Counted from the stretch's first letter, positions 27,610 through 36,810 are shown. The stretch: 64,000 nt of DNA from Stenotrophomonas sp. Ste86 (GCF_024519465.1 NZ_JALJRW010000010.1:94651-158650); one strand, 5' to 3'. The notes: generated by a model from the sequence alone, not told the origin. Translations and numbers: made by a program.

Positions 27610-27702
27610 CTCATGCCCGGCAGCGACCTGCGACACGCTCCTCCCGCTGACTCGCCCAACCTAAATAGTGGCTAAATATCTGTCCTGTCGAGAGATTCAG
27701 GC

Positions 27703-27725
27703 TTATCCACATCTTCTGTGGATAA
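27703..27725. promoter_or_regulatory. Perfect inverted pair of DnaA boxes
   Basis: TTATCCACA (27703-27711) and its exact reverse complement TGTGGATAA (27717-27725) are separated by 5 bp. Both match the strongest DnaA-box consensus. They lie in the ~390-bp gap between priA and the divergent sigma-like gene. The gap also holds a CTAAATA direct repeat (27661-27667, 27672-27678) and an unusually AT-rich stretch at about 27781-27860. Confidence 0.75.
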
Positions 27726-28026
27726 GTCTGTGCGCCACTGGCGAACTGCGGGCCCGGGGTCAGGGAGTTCCGACGTCTTCCTCAACTTGGTCAAAAAATA
27801 GCCACACAACAATAGTCAATTAAAACAATAAGATATCTGTGAAACAAAGCTGAAACATGCCCACACCCCCCTTCACGCCCTATCGGGCGGCGGATTTCAT
27901 TGATGCTGTGCACAACCTGCGCCCGTACCTGCGTCGATCCGGCCTCTGCGTCTTCACACGTGGCCTACATTGGCACGCCCGATCGGCGACGCAATCGCTA
28001 TCATTTCCGCACTTGATGGAGTTGCT

Positions 28027-29025
28027 ATGACGGCTGCGACGGCCCCCGTTTCCTCTACCGCAGCCGGCGCGCTGTCGGCGTTCCTGCGTGGCGTTGAACG
28101 CCGCGCGCTGGTGGTGGCCGAGCTGCAATGCGGCGACCCGACCGTGGCCGAACAGGCGCTGGTGGCGGTGATGCGGGCCTTCGCCGGTATCGCCAGCGAC
28201 GTGCCGATGGCGCAGTGGCCGGACCGTTTCTGGATCCTGCTGGCCCATCGCACCCCGATCCGGGTGCCCGCCGCCGGCGGCCAGTGGCCGCCGGAACTGG
28301 CCCACCTGCCTGCGCTGGCCCCGGCGGCGCGGCTGGCGCTGCTGCTGCGCATCGGCGGCAGCCTGGACGAGGCCGCCGCTGCGCAGATCCTCGATCTGCC
28401 CGTGGCCGACTATCAGCAGGCCCTGGCCGAGGCGTGCCCGCGCGATGCCCAGGGCCATCCCGATGCGTCTGCCTGGCGCGCGCTGGCCGAGCAGGTGCAG
28501 CTGCGCCTGCGCGACCTGCCGCTGTCGCGGCTGCAGCGGCTGCAGCAACCCGTCGCCGCGCCTGCGCCGAGCCAGGACACCGCCTCCTGGCGCACCCCGA
28601 ACAAGGCCGACGCCCGGCCGACGCGTGCGCCGAAGCGCCGGGGGGCACGCCGACTGCCATGGAAGGGGTTGTTGATCGTGGCGGTCACCGCCGGGGTCCT
28701 GCTTGGCGGCGCAGCCTGGTGGAAGCACGCGCGCCACGGCGCCGATCCGGTCGCCAGCACGCCGGAAGGCGCCGTGGGCGACACCGGCCCGGTGACGGTG
28801 GAGGAACTGCCCGCCGAGGATCTGCCGGTGACCGCCCCGGTCGACCCGGCACACACCGCCAGCGACGCGGCGATGCTGGCCGATCCGGCGCTGGCGGTAG
28901 CGCGGGACGCCGACCTGTATGCCTGGTTTGCCGCAGGCGGGCCGGTGCCGGTCGACGAATCGCAACCGCAACCCAGCCGCCCGGAACCGGCGACGGCCGG
29001 CCTGGAGACCAGCACCGATGAGTAA
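28027..29025 (+). CDS. Sigma-70-like / transmembrane fusion protein (hypothetical)
   Basis: This 332-residue protein is of unproven function. Residues ~15-75 (FLRGVERRALVVAELQCGD then WPDRFWILLAHR) resemble a degenerate ECF sigma region 2. Residues ~98-140 (LAPAARLALLLRIGGSLDEA then LPVADYQQALAEA) resemble sigma region 4. After a basic linker there is one membrane helix (LPWKGLLIVAVTAGVLLGGA) and an acidic tail containing DPALAVARDADLYAWFA, reminiscent of the C-terminus of DUF3619 anti-sigma-like proteins. The start overlaps nothing; its stop overlaps the next gene by 8 bp. In related bacteria a sigma factor, DUF3619 and DUF3106 occur as separate genes, so this could be a fusion. That is inference. 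Confidence 0.6.
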   Translation: MTAATAPVSSTAAGALSAFLRGVERRALVVAELQCGDPTVAEQALVAVMRAFAGIASDVPMAQWPDRFWILLAHRTPIRVPAAGGQWPPELAHLPALAPAARLALLLRIGGSLDEAAAAQILDLPVADYQQALAEACPRDAQGHPDASAWRALAEQVQLRLRDLPLSRLQRLQQPVAAPAPSQDTASWRTPNKADARPTRAPKRRGARRLPWKGLLIVAVTAGVLLGGAAWWKHARHGADPVASTPEGAVGDTGPVTVEELPAEDLPVTAPVDPAHTASDAAMLADPALAVARDADLYAWFAAGGPVPVDESQPQPSRPEPATAGLETSTDE

Positions 29026-29593
29026 GACGCTCCTGAGCCTGGTCGTGGGCCTGTCGCTGGCAGGCAGCGCAGCGGCGGCGCCGGAATCGGTGGCTTTGCC
29101 GCTGCCGGTGCCCTCCAGCGCCACCCCGGTACCGACGACCCGCCCGGCGATTCCGGCCACGCCGGCCGCGCTGGATCCGGCGCAGCTGCGCGACCTGCGC
29201 AGCCGCTACGCGGCATGGCAGGCCTTGCCCGAACCCGAGCGCGCGCGCGTGCGCGAGGCCGCGCGCCGCATCGCCGCGTTGCCACCGGCCCAGCAACAGG
29301 CCCTGCGCGAGCGTTTCGCCCAGCAGGACCAGCGCTTCCGCGATGGCTGGCTGCTCGGCCCGCAGCTGGGCCAGCTGTTCCCCAAGCTGCAGGGTCTGTT
29401 CGGCTACCTGCCGGCCGAGCAGCGTGAGCCGGCGCTGGCGATCCTGCGCCAGCTCAGTACCGACCAGCTTGCCCAGCTCACCCTGGTGGCCCAGCGCACC
29501 CCACCGCAGGAACGCGAACAGGTGCGGGCCCAGTTCCTGGCGCTGGCCCCGGGCGCGCGCGATGCGTGGTTGAAGCAGAACGTTGGGCATTGA
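29018..29593 (+). CDS. DUF3106 domain exported protein
   Basis: The 191-residue protein has a signal peptide (MSKTLLSLVVGLSLAGSAAA), a Pro/Thr-rich linker, and a helical Arg/Gln/Leu-rich region (RYAAWQALPEPERARVREAA, LPPAQQQALRERFAQQD) typical of DUF3106. The repeated WxxLP-x-ER-x-R pattern is the family hallmark; biochemical function is unknown. It overlaps the preceding sigma-like fusion gene by 8 bp, so they are cotranscribed and probably coupled, supporting a membrane or envelope signalling module. Confidence 0.8.
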   Translation: MSKTLLSLVVGLSLAGSAAAAPESVALPLPVPSSATPVPTTRPAIPATPAALDPAQLRDLRSRYAAWQALPEPERARVREAARRIAALPPAQQQALRERFAQQDQRFRDGWLLGPQLGQLFPKLQGLFGYLPAEQREPALAILRQLSTDQLAQLTLVAQRTPPQEREQVRAQFLALAPGARDAWLKQNVGH

Positions 29594-29751
29594 TCGGGCA
29601 CGGGGCGTCACGCAGTGCGTGGCGCCCTCTGTCGCAAACCGCACGTTTACCGGCCATCGTGGGTTTTGATCGCCTGCGGGCGTAAGATGCCCGGCTGCAA
29701 CCCGGTGCCTGTGCCCTCCGCGCGCGACCGTAGTTGTCGTCTGTGATTCCC

Positions 29752-31122
29752 ATGTCCATCGCAACTCCCACGCCGCGCCTCTCCCACGAAGTGCGCGCCA
29801 CCGGCCTGCTCGCGCTGCCGCTGGTCCTGGGCCACGTTTCCACCGGCCTGATTTCCTTCGTCGACAACGTCATCGCCGGCCACCACGGCACACAGACGCT
29901 GGCTGCGGTCACCATCGGCACCGCGCTGCTGTGGCTGCCGATGCTGATCCCGATCGGTACGCTGATCTCGCTCACCGCCTCGGTGTCGCAGTTGCACGGC
30001 GCCGGGCGCGAGCGCGAGATCGGCCCGTTGTTCCGCCAGGCGCTGTGGTTGGCGCTGGGCCTGGGCCTGATCATGTTCACCTTCCTCACCGTGGTGCCAC
30101 CGCTGCTGCCGGCGTTCGGCATCGCGCCGGACATCGTGCCCGGGGCGACGGCGTTCCTGCATGCGGTGCGCTGGGGCGGACCGGCGCTCACCCTGTACTT
30201 CTGCATGCGCTACCTCAGCGAAGGCATGCACTGGACGCTGCCGACCATGATCCTGGGCTTCGGCGGCCTGCTGGTGCTGGCGCCGCTGGGCTATGTGCTG
30301 TGTTACGGCAAGCTGGGCTTCCCGGAGATGGGCGCTGAAGGCCTGGGCGTCGCCTCGGCCACGATGATGTGGATCCAGGCGCTGTGTTTTGCCGGTTACC
30401 TGTTCAAGACCAAGCGCTTTGCGCACCTGCAGCTGTTCTCGCATTTCGAGGCGCCGCGCTGGGCCGCGATCTGGGACCTGCTGCGCACCGGCCTGCCGAT
30501 CGGCATCACCGTGCTGATGGAAGGCGGGCTGTTCATCGTCACCGCGCTGCTGATCGGTCGCCTGGGCGCCACCGAAGCGGCCTCGCACCAGATCGCGATC
30601 AACGTCGCCCAGCTGTGCTTCATGATCCCGATGGGCGTGGCCGAGGCCACCACCGTGCGCGTCGGCCACGCGGTTGGCAGCGGCAACGGGCTGGGCGTGC
30701 GCCGCGCGGCCATCGCCGGGCTGGTGATCATCCTGGGCACGCAGACGCTGTCGGCGCTGGTGCTGTTGTTCGGGCACGACGCCATTGTCGGGGTCTACAC
30801 CGCCGACATGGGCGTGGCCGCGCTGGCCTCCACACTGCTGCTGTATGCGGCTGCGTTTCAGTTCCCCGACGGCATCCAGGTGCTCTCGGCCGGCGCGCTG
30901 CGCGGTCTCAAGGACACCCGCGTGCCGATGTTCATCGCCATGTTCTCGTACTGGGGCCTGGGCATGCCGCTGGGCGCCGGGCTCGGCCTGGGGCTGGGCA
31001 TGGGGCCGCAGGGCATGTGGCTGGGCCTGATCCTGGGCCTGACCGCCGCGGCCATCCTGATGGCATGGCGGCTGCACGTCAGCAGCCGGCGTGTCGGCAG
31101 CCCCATCACCACGGCGGCGTGA
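29752..31122 (+). CDS. norM: MATE-family multidrug efflux protein (NorM-like)
   Basis: This 456-residue, 12-helix transporter has two MatE domains, with the N-terminal segment EVRATGLLALPLVLGHVSTG, the FVDNVIAGHHG region and the C-half counterpart MEGGLFIVTALLIGRLGATE followed by ASHQIAINVAQLCFMIP. MATE pumps export cationic drugs and dyes using Na+ or H+ gradients. The ATG at 29752 fits the N-terminus better than the one six codons upstream. No regulator is adjacent. Substrate and coupling ion are not determined. Confidence 0.93.
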   Translation: MSIATPTPRLSHEVRATGLLALPLVLGHVSTGLISFVDNVIAGHHGTQTLAAVTIGTALLWLPMLIPIGTLISLTASVSQLHGAGREREIGPLFRQALWLALGLGLIMFTFLTVVPPLLPAFGIAPDIVPGATAFLHAVRWGGPALTLYFCMRYLSEGMHWTLPTMILGFGGLLVLAPLGYVLCYGKLGFPEMGAEGLGVASATMMWIQALCFAGYLFKTKRFAHLQLFSHFEAPRWAAIWDLLRTGLPIGITVLMEGGLFIVTALLIGRLGATEAASHQIAINVAQLCFMIPMGVAEATTVRVGHAVGSGNGLGVRRAAIAGLVIILGTQTLSALVLLFGHDAIVGVYTADMGVAALASTLLLYAAAFQFPDGIQVLSAGALRGLKDTRVPMFIAMFSYWGLGMPLGAGLGLGLGMGPQGMWLGLILGLTAAAILMAWRLHVSSRRVGSPITTAA

Positions 31123-31221
31123 CGTGCGCCGCCTGACGACCCCCTTACTTGTGTCCGATGCCGGGCTGCCCGGCAACGGCTATGCTGGCACTACGGCAAG
31201 AAGCCAACTGGAGTTTTCCCC

Positions 31222-33126
31222 ATGAACCAACCCGCGCGTCGCAATCCCGTCGCCAGCTTCTTCATCGGGCTGTGGGATGTGATGAACTTTACCCGCAGGC
31301 TGATCCTCAACCTGGTCTTCTTCGGCCTGCTGTTGCTGGTGCTGATCCTGTTCGTCGTTGCGATGGGCAAGAGCGCCACCGCGGGCAAGTCGCTGCAGGA
31401 CCGCACCACCCTGGTGATCGCGCCGGAAGGCAAGCTGGTCGAGCAGTACAGTGCCGATCCGGTCAGCCGCGCGCTGGCCAAGGCCGTGGGCGACAACGGC
31501 GCCGACGAGGTGCAGCTGCGCGACCTCATCCGCGCGATCGAAGCCGCCCGCGACGACAAGAAGATCGAACGCGTGGTGTTGCAGCTGGACAAGCTGCAGC
31601 CCAGCGGTTTCGCCTCGATGCGCGAAGTGGTCGCCGCGCTGCAGGACCTGCGTGCCTCGGGCAAGCAGGTGGTGGCCTTCAGCGAGAACATGAGCCAGTC
31701 GCAGTACCTGCTGGCCGCGCAGGCCAACGAGGTCTATCTGGACCCGATGGGCGGCGTGGTGCTGGAAGGCCTCGGCCGTTACCGCCAGTACTTCCGCACC
31801 GGCCTGCAGGACAAGCTGGGCGTGGACGTGCATCTGTTCAAGGTGGGCGAGTACAAGTCCGCCGCCGAGCCGTACGTGCTCGATGCGGCCTCGGCGCAGG
31901 CCAAGGAAGCGGATCTGTTCTGGATGACCGATGTGTGGCAGCGCTACCTGGGCGACATCGCCAAGGCACGCAAGCTCGACGCCGCGCAGCTGGCCGCCGG
32001 CATCGACACCATGCCCGAGGGCATCGCCGCCGCCGGTGGCGACCTGGCCAAGTTCGCCCTGCAGCAGAAGCTGGTCGATGGCCTGAAGACCCGTGAGGAA
32101 GTCGAAGACCTGCTGGCCGATCGTGGCGTGGCCGATGAAGACGCCGATGGCGGCTTCCGCAGCGTCAACCTGGACAGCTACCTGTCGGTGCTCGATACCC
32201 GTCGTTCGCCGGTGGACTCACGTCCGCAGGTGGCGGTGATCGTGGCGGCCGGTGAAATCGCCGGTGGCGACCTGCCGGCCGGTCGCGTCGGTGGCGTGTC
32301 GACCTCGGCGCTGCTGCGCGAAGCGCGCGACGACAAGGACGTGAAGGCCGTGGTGCTGCGCGTGGATTCGCCGGGCGGTGAAGTGTTCGCCTCCGAGCAG
32401 ATCCGTCGCGAAGTGGTCGCGCTGAAGGCCGCCGGCAAGCCGGTGGTGGTGTCGATGGGGGATCTGGCAGCGTCCGGTGGTTACTGGATCAGCATGAACG
32501 CCGACCGCATCTACGCCGATCCGTCGACCATCACCGGGTCGATCGGCATCTTCGGCATGATCCCGAACGTGGCCCGTTCGCTGGACAAGATCGGCGTGCA
32601 CACCGATGGCGTGGGCACCACCCGCTTCGCCGGTGCGTTCGACATGACCCGTCCGATGGATCCGGCCGTGGGCCAGGTGATCCAGTCGGTGATCAACAAG
32701 GGCTACGCCGATTTCACCGGCAAGGTCGCCGACGCCCGCAACAAGCCTGTCGAGGCGGTCGATGAAGTCGCCCGCGGTCGCGTGTGGAGCGGTGCGCAGG
32801 CCAAGGAACGTGGCCTGGTCGACGAATTCGGCGGGCTCAAGGCGGCGGTTGCCGACGCCGCCAAGCGCGCCAAGCTGGGCGGCGTGGACAAGGTCCGCGT
32901 GCGCTACATCGAGAAGGGCGCCACGCCGTTCGCGCAGTTCATGAGCGGCTTCGCCGGCAGCCATGCCGGTGCGTGGATGCTGGGCGAGTCGGGCATGGCG
33001 CGGCTGATGCTGGCCCGTTCGATGCCGGAGCTGGATACCCAGCTGCGCTTCGTCGAAGACGCCGCCCGCGATCCGCGCGGCAGCGCCCCGGTGAAGGCGT
33101 TGGCGTATTGCTTCTGCGGGTTCTGA
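31222..33126 (+). CDS. sppA: Signal peptide peptidase SppA (67K type)
   Basis: SppA is a membrane-bound serine protease with a Ser-Lys dyad that degrades cleaved signal peptides. The 634-residue, two-domain protein has an N-terminal membrane anchor (LILNLVFFGLLLLVLILFVV). The first domain contains the candidate general-base Lys in KVGEYKSAAEPY. The second contains the nucleophile Ser in GDLAASGGYWIS, preceded by RVDSPGGEVFASEQIR. Length matches the E. coli-type long form. TGGAGTTTTCCCC precedes the ATG. A strong terminator follows. Confidence 0.95.
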   Translation: MNQPARRNPVASFFIGLWDVMNFTRRLILNLVFFGLLLLVLILFVVAMGKSATAGKSLQDRTTLVIAPEGKLVEQYSADPVSRALAKAVGDNGADEVQLRDLIRAIEAARDDKKIERVVLQLDKLQPSGFASMREVVAALQDLRASGKQVVAFSENMSQSQYLLAAQANEVYLDPMGGVVLEGLGRYRQYFRTGLQDKLGVDVHLFKVGEYKSAAEPYVLDAASAQAKEADLFWMTDVWQRYLGDIAKARKLDAAQLAAGIDTMPEGIAAAGGDLAKFALQQKLVDGLKTREEVEDLLADRGVADEDADGGFRSVNLDSYLSVLDTRRSPVDSRPQVAVIVAAGEIAGGDLPAGRVGGVSTSALLREARDDKDVKAVVLRVDSPGGEVFASEQIRREVVALKAAGKPVVVSMGDLAASGGYWISMNADRIYADPSTITGSIGIFGMIPNVARSLDKIGVHTDGVGTTRFAGAFDMTRPMDPAVGQVIQSVINKGYADFTGKVADARNKPVEAVDEVARGRVWSGAQAKERGLVDEFGGLKAAVADAAKRAKLGGVDKVRVRYIEKGATPFAQFMSGFAGSHAGAWMLGESGMARLMLARSMPELDTQLRFVEDAARDPRGSAPVKALAYCFCGF

Positions 33127-33144
33127 CCGGTTGCAACGCGAGAT

Positions 33145-33175
33145 GAAAAAGCCCGGCGAATGCCGGGCTTTTTCT
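33145..33175 (+). terminator. Intrinsic terminator of sppA
   Basis: GAAAAAGCCCGGC, loop GAAT, GCCGGGCTTTTTC: a 12-13 bp stem with A-run and T-run, usable in both directions, right after the sppA stop. Confidence 0.93.
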
Positions 33176-33189
33176 TGGCTCCGACCGCG

Positions 33190-33289
33190 GTAGAGCCACC
33201 CCATGGGGGGCTGCTCTACGATCCGGCGCTGCGCAGCCACCCATGGGGTGGCTCTACCGCGTGCCGCCACCCCATGGGGTGGCGTTGCC
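33190..33289. repeat. Cluster of three SMAG-like (GTAG) palindromes
   Basis: One GTAG-headed copy at 33190-33219 (GTAGAGCCACCCCATGGG start), an inverted copy at 33232-33256 and a degenerate third (CCACCCCATGGGGTGG centred near 33276). This is the same family as at 11932-12159. They fill the gap between the sppA terminator and the small lipoprotein gene. Confidence 0.8.
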
Positions 33290-33296
33290 GCATTGG

Positions 33297-33527
33297 TCAG
33301 GGTGTTTTGGCTGCGTCGTTTCCTGCGTCATCGGCGGCACGGGTGTCCGGCGCCTTTTCCAGCATGTCGCGCGCGGCCTTGGCCTTGTCGAGTGGCTGCT
33401 GCATCGCATCGCGCAGCGCGGTGGCCTGCGGCGCCGGTGGTGTGTCCGGGGCCGGCGCCGGCACGGGTCGGTTGCAGCCGGCTGCGGCCAGCAGCGCAAT
33501 CAACGGCAGGAGAGTACGGATGTTCAT
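33297..33527 (-). CDS. Small putative lipoprotein
   Basis: This 76-residue protein has a lipoprotein signal peptide with lipobox LLAAAGC (cysteine 18), then a Pro/Ala-rich spacer ([16 protein letters not shown]) and a short helical tail ([20 protein letters not shown]). It is probably anchored to the outer or inner membrane as a small surface spacer. No family is recognised. It is divergent from the SDR gene. Confidence 0.7.
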   Translation of the reverse strand: MNIRTLLPLIALLAAAGCNRPVPAPAPDTPPAPQATALRDAMQQPLDKAKAARDMLEKAPDTRAADDAGNDAAKTP

Positions 33528-33698
33528 GGCATGCGCCTCGCGATGGGCCGGGGAGGGCAGTGTCGCACCGTCGCGCAGGGCAGGTGTGATGGCGGGTGCG
33601 CCGACGCTGCGCGAGTGCTGCGCTATCCTTGCGCAGGACGCGTTGCACGGTGCAACGCGCCAGCAGCAGGGGGCAGTGCCCCGACGCAGGAGACGCAT

Positions 33699-34475
33699 GT
33701 GAGCGCGCAACGTTGGCGACTGGACGGACAGACCGCATTGATCACCGGCGCCAGTGCCGGCATCGGCCTGGCCATTGCGCGGGAACTGCTGGGCTTCGGT
33801 GCCGACGTGTTGATCGTCGGCCGCGATGCGGACGCGCTCGAAATGGCACGCGATGAACTGGTCGATACCTTTCCCGATCGCGAGATCCATGGCCTGGCCG
33901 CCGACGTCTCCGATGACGAAGACCGCCGCGAGATCCTGGACTGGGTCGAAGACCACAGCGATGGCCTGCACCTGCTGATCAACAACGCCGGCGGCAACAT
34001 CACCAAGCCGGCCACCGAATACACCGAAGACGAATGGCGCGGGATCTTCGAGACCAACCTGTTCTCGGCGTTCGAACTGTCGCGGTACGCACACCCGTTG
34101 CTGGCCCGGCATGCGGCCTCGGCGATCGTCAATGTCGGCAGCGTGTCCGGGCTCACCCACGTGCGCAGCGGCGCGGTGTACGGCATGACCAAGGCGGCGA
34201 TGCACCAGATGACCCGCAACCTGGCGGTGGAATGGGCCGAAGATGGCATCCGGGTCAACGCGGTGGCGCCGTGGTACATCCGCACCCGGCGCACCTCCGG
34301 TCCGCTGTCGGACCCGGATTACTACGAAGAAGTAATCGACCGCACCCCGATGCGCCGCATCGGCGAGCCCGAGGAAGTGGCTGCGGCGGTCGGGTTCCTG
34401 TGCCTGCCGGCGTCGAGCTATGTCACCGGTGAGTGCATCGCGGTGGACGGCGGTTTCCTGCGTTACGGGTTCTGA
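33699..34475 (+). CDS. SDR-family oxidoreductase (tropinone reductase-like)
   Basis: This 258-residue classical short-chain dehydrogenase has the nucleotide-binding [15 protein letters not shown], catalytic Ser in GSVSGLT and the YGMTK dyad. The C-terminal [20 protein letters not shown] and [12 protein letters not shown] are typical of the tropinone reductase-like or gluconate dehydrogenase-like group; the substrate is unknown. The start is GTG at 33699, after AGGAG. An ATG two bases earlier is followed at once by a stop and cannot serve. Confidence 0.92.
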   Translation: MSAQRWRLDGQTALITGASAGIGLAIARELLGFGADVLIVGRDADALEMARDELVDTFPDREIHGLAADVSDDEDRREILDWVEDHSDGLHLLINNAGGNITKPATEYTEDEWRGIFETNLFSAFELSRYAHPLLARHAASAIVNVGSVSGLTHVRSGAVYGMTKAAMHQMTRNLAVEWAEDGIRVNAVAPWYIRTRRTSGPLSDPDYYEEVIDRTPMRRIGEPEEVAAAVGFLCLPASSYVTGECIAVDGGFLRYGF

Positions 34476-34493
34476 GGCCGAGCAACGGTTGGG

Positions 34494-35282
34494 CTACGGC
34501 ACGGCGCAATCGCTGTCGGCCAGGATCGCCTGCAACCGCTCGCGCTCGGCGATGGCCCTGGCCTTGTTCTCCGGGGCGGCGAAACGCTCGCTGCCACGTG
34601 CATCGCGGAAGCGCTGCTGCCAGCTGCTGCACCGCTGCGCGTCGGCGACGGCTTCGCACTGATCGCGGATCACTTCGCACCCGGCCGCATTGACGGGCGT
34701 GTTGCCGCCCAGGCCGGTGACGGTCATCAGCACGCAGTGCGGCGGTGCCGGCTCGCGCTCGTGCAGGTAACGGTTGCCGTCGCTGCCCTGGCACTGGTAG
34801 ATCTCCGGCAGCGGCGCCTTGGCCACCGCTGCGGCGTCCTTCGCGGCCGCCGCCTCCTGCTGCGCCTGGCGGCGGACCACGTCACTGTCCAGGATGGCGT
34901 TGCCTTCGGCTTCCACCGAGGTCTGCACATCGCCCTGCAGGATCGGCAGCGGGGCGTGCTGGAGCATGTCGGCCGTGGCGGTTGCATCGACCACAGGCGC
35001 GATGGCCGCTGGCGCGGCAGTGCCGGCAGTCTCGGCGGTCCCCGGCGGTTGGCGCGACGCGGGCGCCACGAAGCGCTCGATGCGCTGCGAGCTGCCCGCC
35101 GGGCAGGGCTTGTTCTGCACGGTCAGCGCGCCGTCGGCGTCGGTGCAGCGGAACAGCACCACGTCATCGGCGAGCGCGGCGGCAGACGCAGACAGCAGGG
35201 CGGCCAGCAGCAGCGCGCGGGTTGGCAGCGCGGGGCGAGTCGAGCGCGACGCGCACAGGGTGGGAGCGGAAGCTACATGCAT
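34494..35282 (-). CDS. DUF4124-domain exported protein (first of a pair)
   Basis: The 262-residue protein has an N-terminal export signal (RALLLAALLSASAAALA) followed by DDVVLFRCTDADGALTVQNKPCPAG-type sequence, the DUF4124 pattern. A second Cys-rich piece near the C-terminus (IYQCQGSDGNRYLHE, then CEVIRDQCEAV and RCSSWQQR) probably forms disulfides. DUF4124 proteins are small envelope proteins of unknown role, common in Xanthomonadaceae. It lies 60 bp after a second DUF4124 gene on the same strand. The ATG at 35282 is chosen over a start 19 codons upstream. Confidence 0.75.
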   Translation of the reverse strand: MHVASAPTLCASRSTRPALPTRALLLAALLSASAAALADDVVLFRCTDADGALTVQNKPCPAGSSQRIERFVAPASRQPPGTAETAGTAAPAAIAPVVDATATADMLQHAPLPILQGDVQTSVEAEGNAILDSDVVRRQAQQEAAAAKDAAAVAKAPLPEIYQCQGSDGNRYLHEREPAPPHCVLMTVTGLGGNTPVNAAGCEVIRDQCEAVADAQRCSSWQQRFRDARGSERFAAPENKARAIAERERLQAILADSDCAVP

Positions 35283-35342
35283 CGGCGTGGGTTCGTGCGT
35301 GTCGTCGACAGCGCCAAATGCGCCTGCACATTGAAACACGCG

Positions 35343-36146
35343 TTAGCGGCAGTCGCGGTCCAACCGCGCATCAACGCTGCGTTGCTCGCGACTGAGCGCA
35401 TCGCGCTCACCCTGCAACGCGCTGTTGTACTGGCGCACCAGCTCCCAGCGGCGGTCCTTGAGGCGCGAACAGACGTCCTGCTGCGGCAATGGCGTGCACT
35501 GATCGCGCACCAGCACGTTGCCGGTCGGGATCACCGTGTCGGTGTAGGTGCCCGGGTAGCCCTGGCGTTCCCCTTCCCACTGCGTACTGCCGCCGCCAAT
35601 GCGGATGCTGCCCCCGCCGTGGCGGCCGCCGCCGGAGACGGTCAGCGCACCGCCGCTGGACTGCACCGACCCCGCGCCCATCGGCGCGATCGGCGGCAAT
35701 GGCTGCGGTCGCGGCGGTGGTCGGCCGCCGCCGGGAGGGCGGTAACCGGGTCCATAAGGGGCGTACACGCTGGTCCACACCGGCACCCAGCGCGGATTGC
35801 CCTCGCCGCTGTCGCTGGTGTAACGGCTGCCGTCATCGCGCACGCATTCGTACAGGGGCTGCGGCGGTTGCACGTGCACATAGCGCACTTCGCGCTGGGG
35901 GGCCGCGGGCGTGGGCGCTTGGTCCGGATCGCGGTCGCTGCGCACCACGCGCGGGGCGGGATCACGCGGGCGCTGCATGTCGCGCACTTCCTGGCGGCCA
36001 TCGCGGCAGGGCGCATCCTGCAGCGCCACCGCGCCGTTGCTACCCACGCAGCGGTACACGCGAACGTTGGCGGCATCCTGCGCCGCCAGCGGCAGGCTGC
36101 CGGCGCATAGCAGCAGGGACAGGCTCAGGGCGGTCAGTCGGTGCAT
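35343..36146 (-). CDS. DUF4124-domain exported protein (second of a pair)
   Basis: This 267-residue protein has a signal peptide (MHRLTALSLSLLLCAGSLPLAA) followed by VRVYRCVGSNGAVALQDAPC, a DUF4124 domain. Then come a second DUF4124-like repeat (LYECVRDDGSRYTSDSGEG), a Gly/Pro-rich low-complexity section and a C-terminal Cys/Arg-rich helix (RDQCTPLPQQDVCSRLKDRR). The ending parallels its neighbour's, suggesting duplication and divergence. Probably periplasmic; function unknown. Confidence 0.75.
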   Translation of the reverse strand: MHRLTALSLSLLLCAGSLPLAAQDAANVRVYRCVGSNGAVALQDAPCRDGRQEVRDMQRPRDPAPRVVRSDRDPDQAPTPAAPQREVRYVHVQPPQPLYECVRDDGSRYTSDSGEGNPRWVPVWTSVYAPYGPGYRPPGGGRPPPRPQPLPPIAPMGAGSVQSSGGALTVSGGGRHGGGSIRIGGGSTQWEGERQGYPGTYTDTVIPTGNVLVRDQCTPLPQQDVCSRLKDRRWELVRQYNSALQGERDALSREQRSVDARLDRDCR

Positions 36147-36190
36147 GGCCACAGTGTGCGGCTTTGCCGGCACGCACGCAAAACCCGGGC

Positions 36191-36751
36191 TCAGCTGCGC
36201 AGGATGTCGCCGCTGAGCGCGTCGCGGATCGGGGTCGGCTGGGCCAGCCCGCCGGTGTCGCCGTCGATCAGTCCATCCAGCAGGGGCAGCAACGCCGGGT
36301 CCAGCTCGGCGCGGGTGCGTGCCGGTGGGCGACCGGCCAGGTTGGCGCTGGTGGACACCAGCGGGCCGCCCCAGGCGCGGCACAGCGCGGCTACCCGCGG
36401 ATGGGCGCTGATCCGCACCGCAATCCCGCTGTGCTCCCCGGTGATCCAGCGCGGCGCGCGCGGGCCCGCCGGCAGGATCCAGGTGTGCGCGCCGGGCCAA
36501 CTGGCCAGCACGGCGGCCTGGCGCGATGCGGGCAGCGCCTGCAGACGCACCCAGCCCTCAAGCTGGGCCAGCTCGGCCGCCACCAGGATCATGCCTTTCT
36601 CGACGGGACGCTGTTTGATCCGCAGCAGCTTCATCACCGCCGGCTCGTTGCCGGGGTCGCAGCCCAGGCCCCAGACTGCTTCGGTGGGATAGGCGATCAC
36701 CCCACCGGCGCGCAGCGCAGGCAGGGCGGTATCCAGGGTGAGTACGTTCAT
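36191..36751 (-). CDS. tsaC: Threonylcarbamoyl-AMP synthase (TsaC/YrdC)
   Basis: This 186-residue YrdC-domain enzyme makes threonylcarbamoyl-AMP, the first step to t6A37 in ANN-decoding tRNAs. Its motifs are GGVIAYPTEAVWGLGCDP at the start, KQRPVEKGMILVA (the KxR/SxxK binding region) and PLVSTSANLAGRPP near the end. The length is the short TsaC form without the Sua5 C-terminal domain. It lies about 60 bp downstream of topA on the same strand. t6A also matters for the CAT-anticodon isoleucine tRNA found near 60.8 kb. Confidence 0.93.
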   Translation of the reverse strand: MNVLTLDTALPALRAGGVIAYPTEAVWGLGCDPGNEPAVMKLLRIKQRPVEKGMILVAAELAQLEGWVRLQALPASRQAAVLASWPGAHTWILPAGPRAPRWITGEHSGIAVRISAHPRVAALCRAWGGPLVSTSANLAGRPPARTRAELDPALLPLLDGLIDGDTGGLAQPTPIRDALSGDILRS

Positions 36752-36810
36752 GCCGGGATTATCCCCCCGCTACGGCGCAGGGGGATAGACGCAGCGCGGC
36801 GAAAGCCGGC

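Noticed and set aside
27661..27860. Chromosomal origin or dif site
   Set aside because: Only two DnaA boxes are present, dnaA, dnaN and gyrB are not adjacent, and no dif-like 28-mer is seen.
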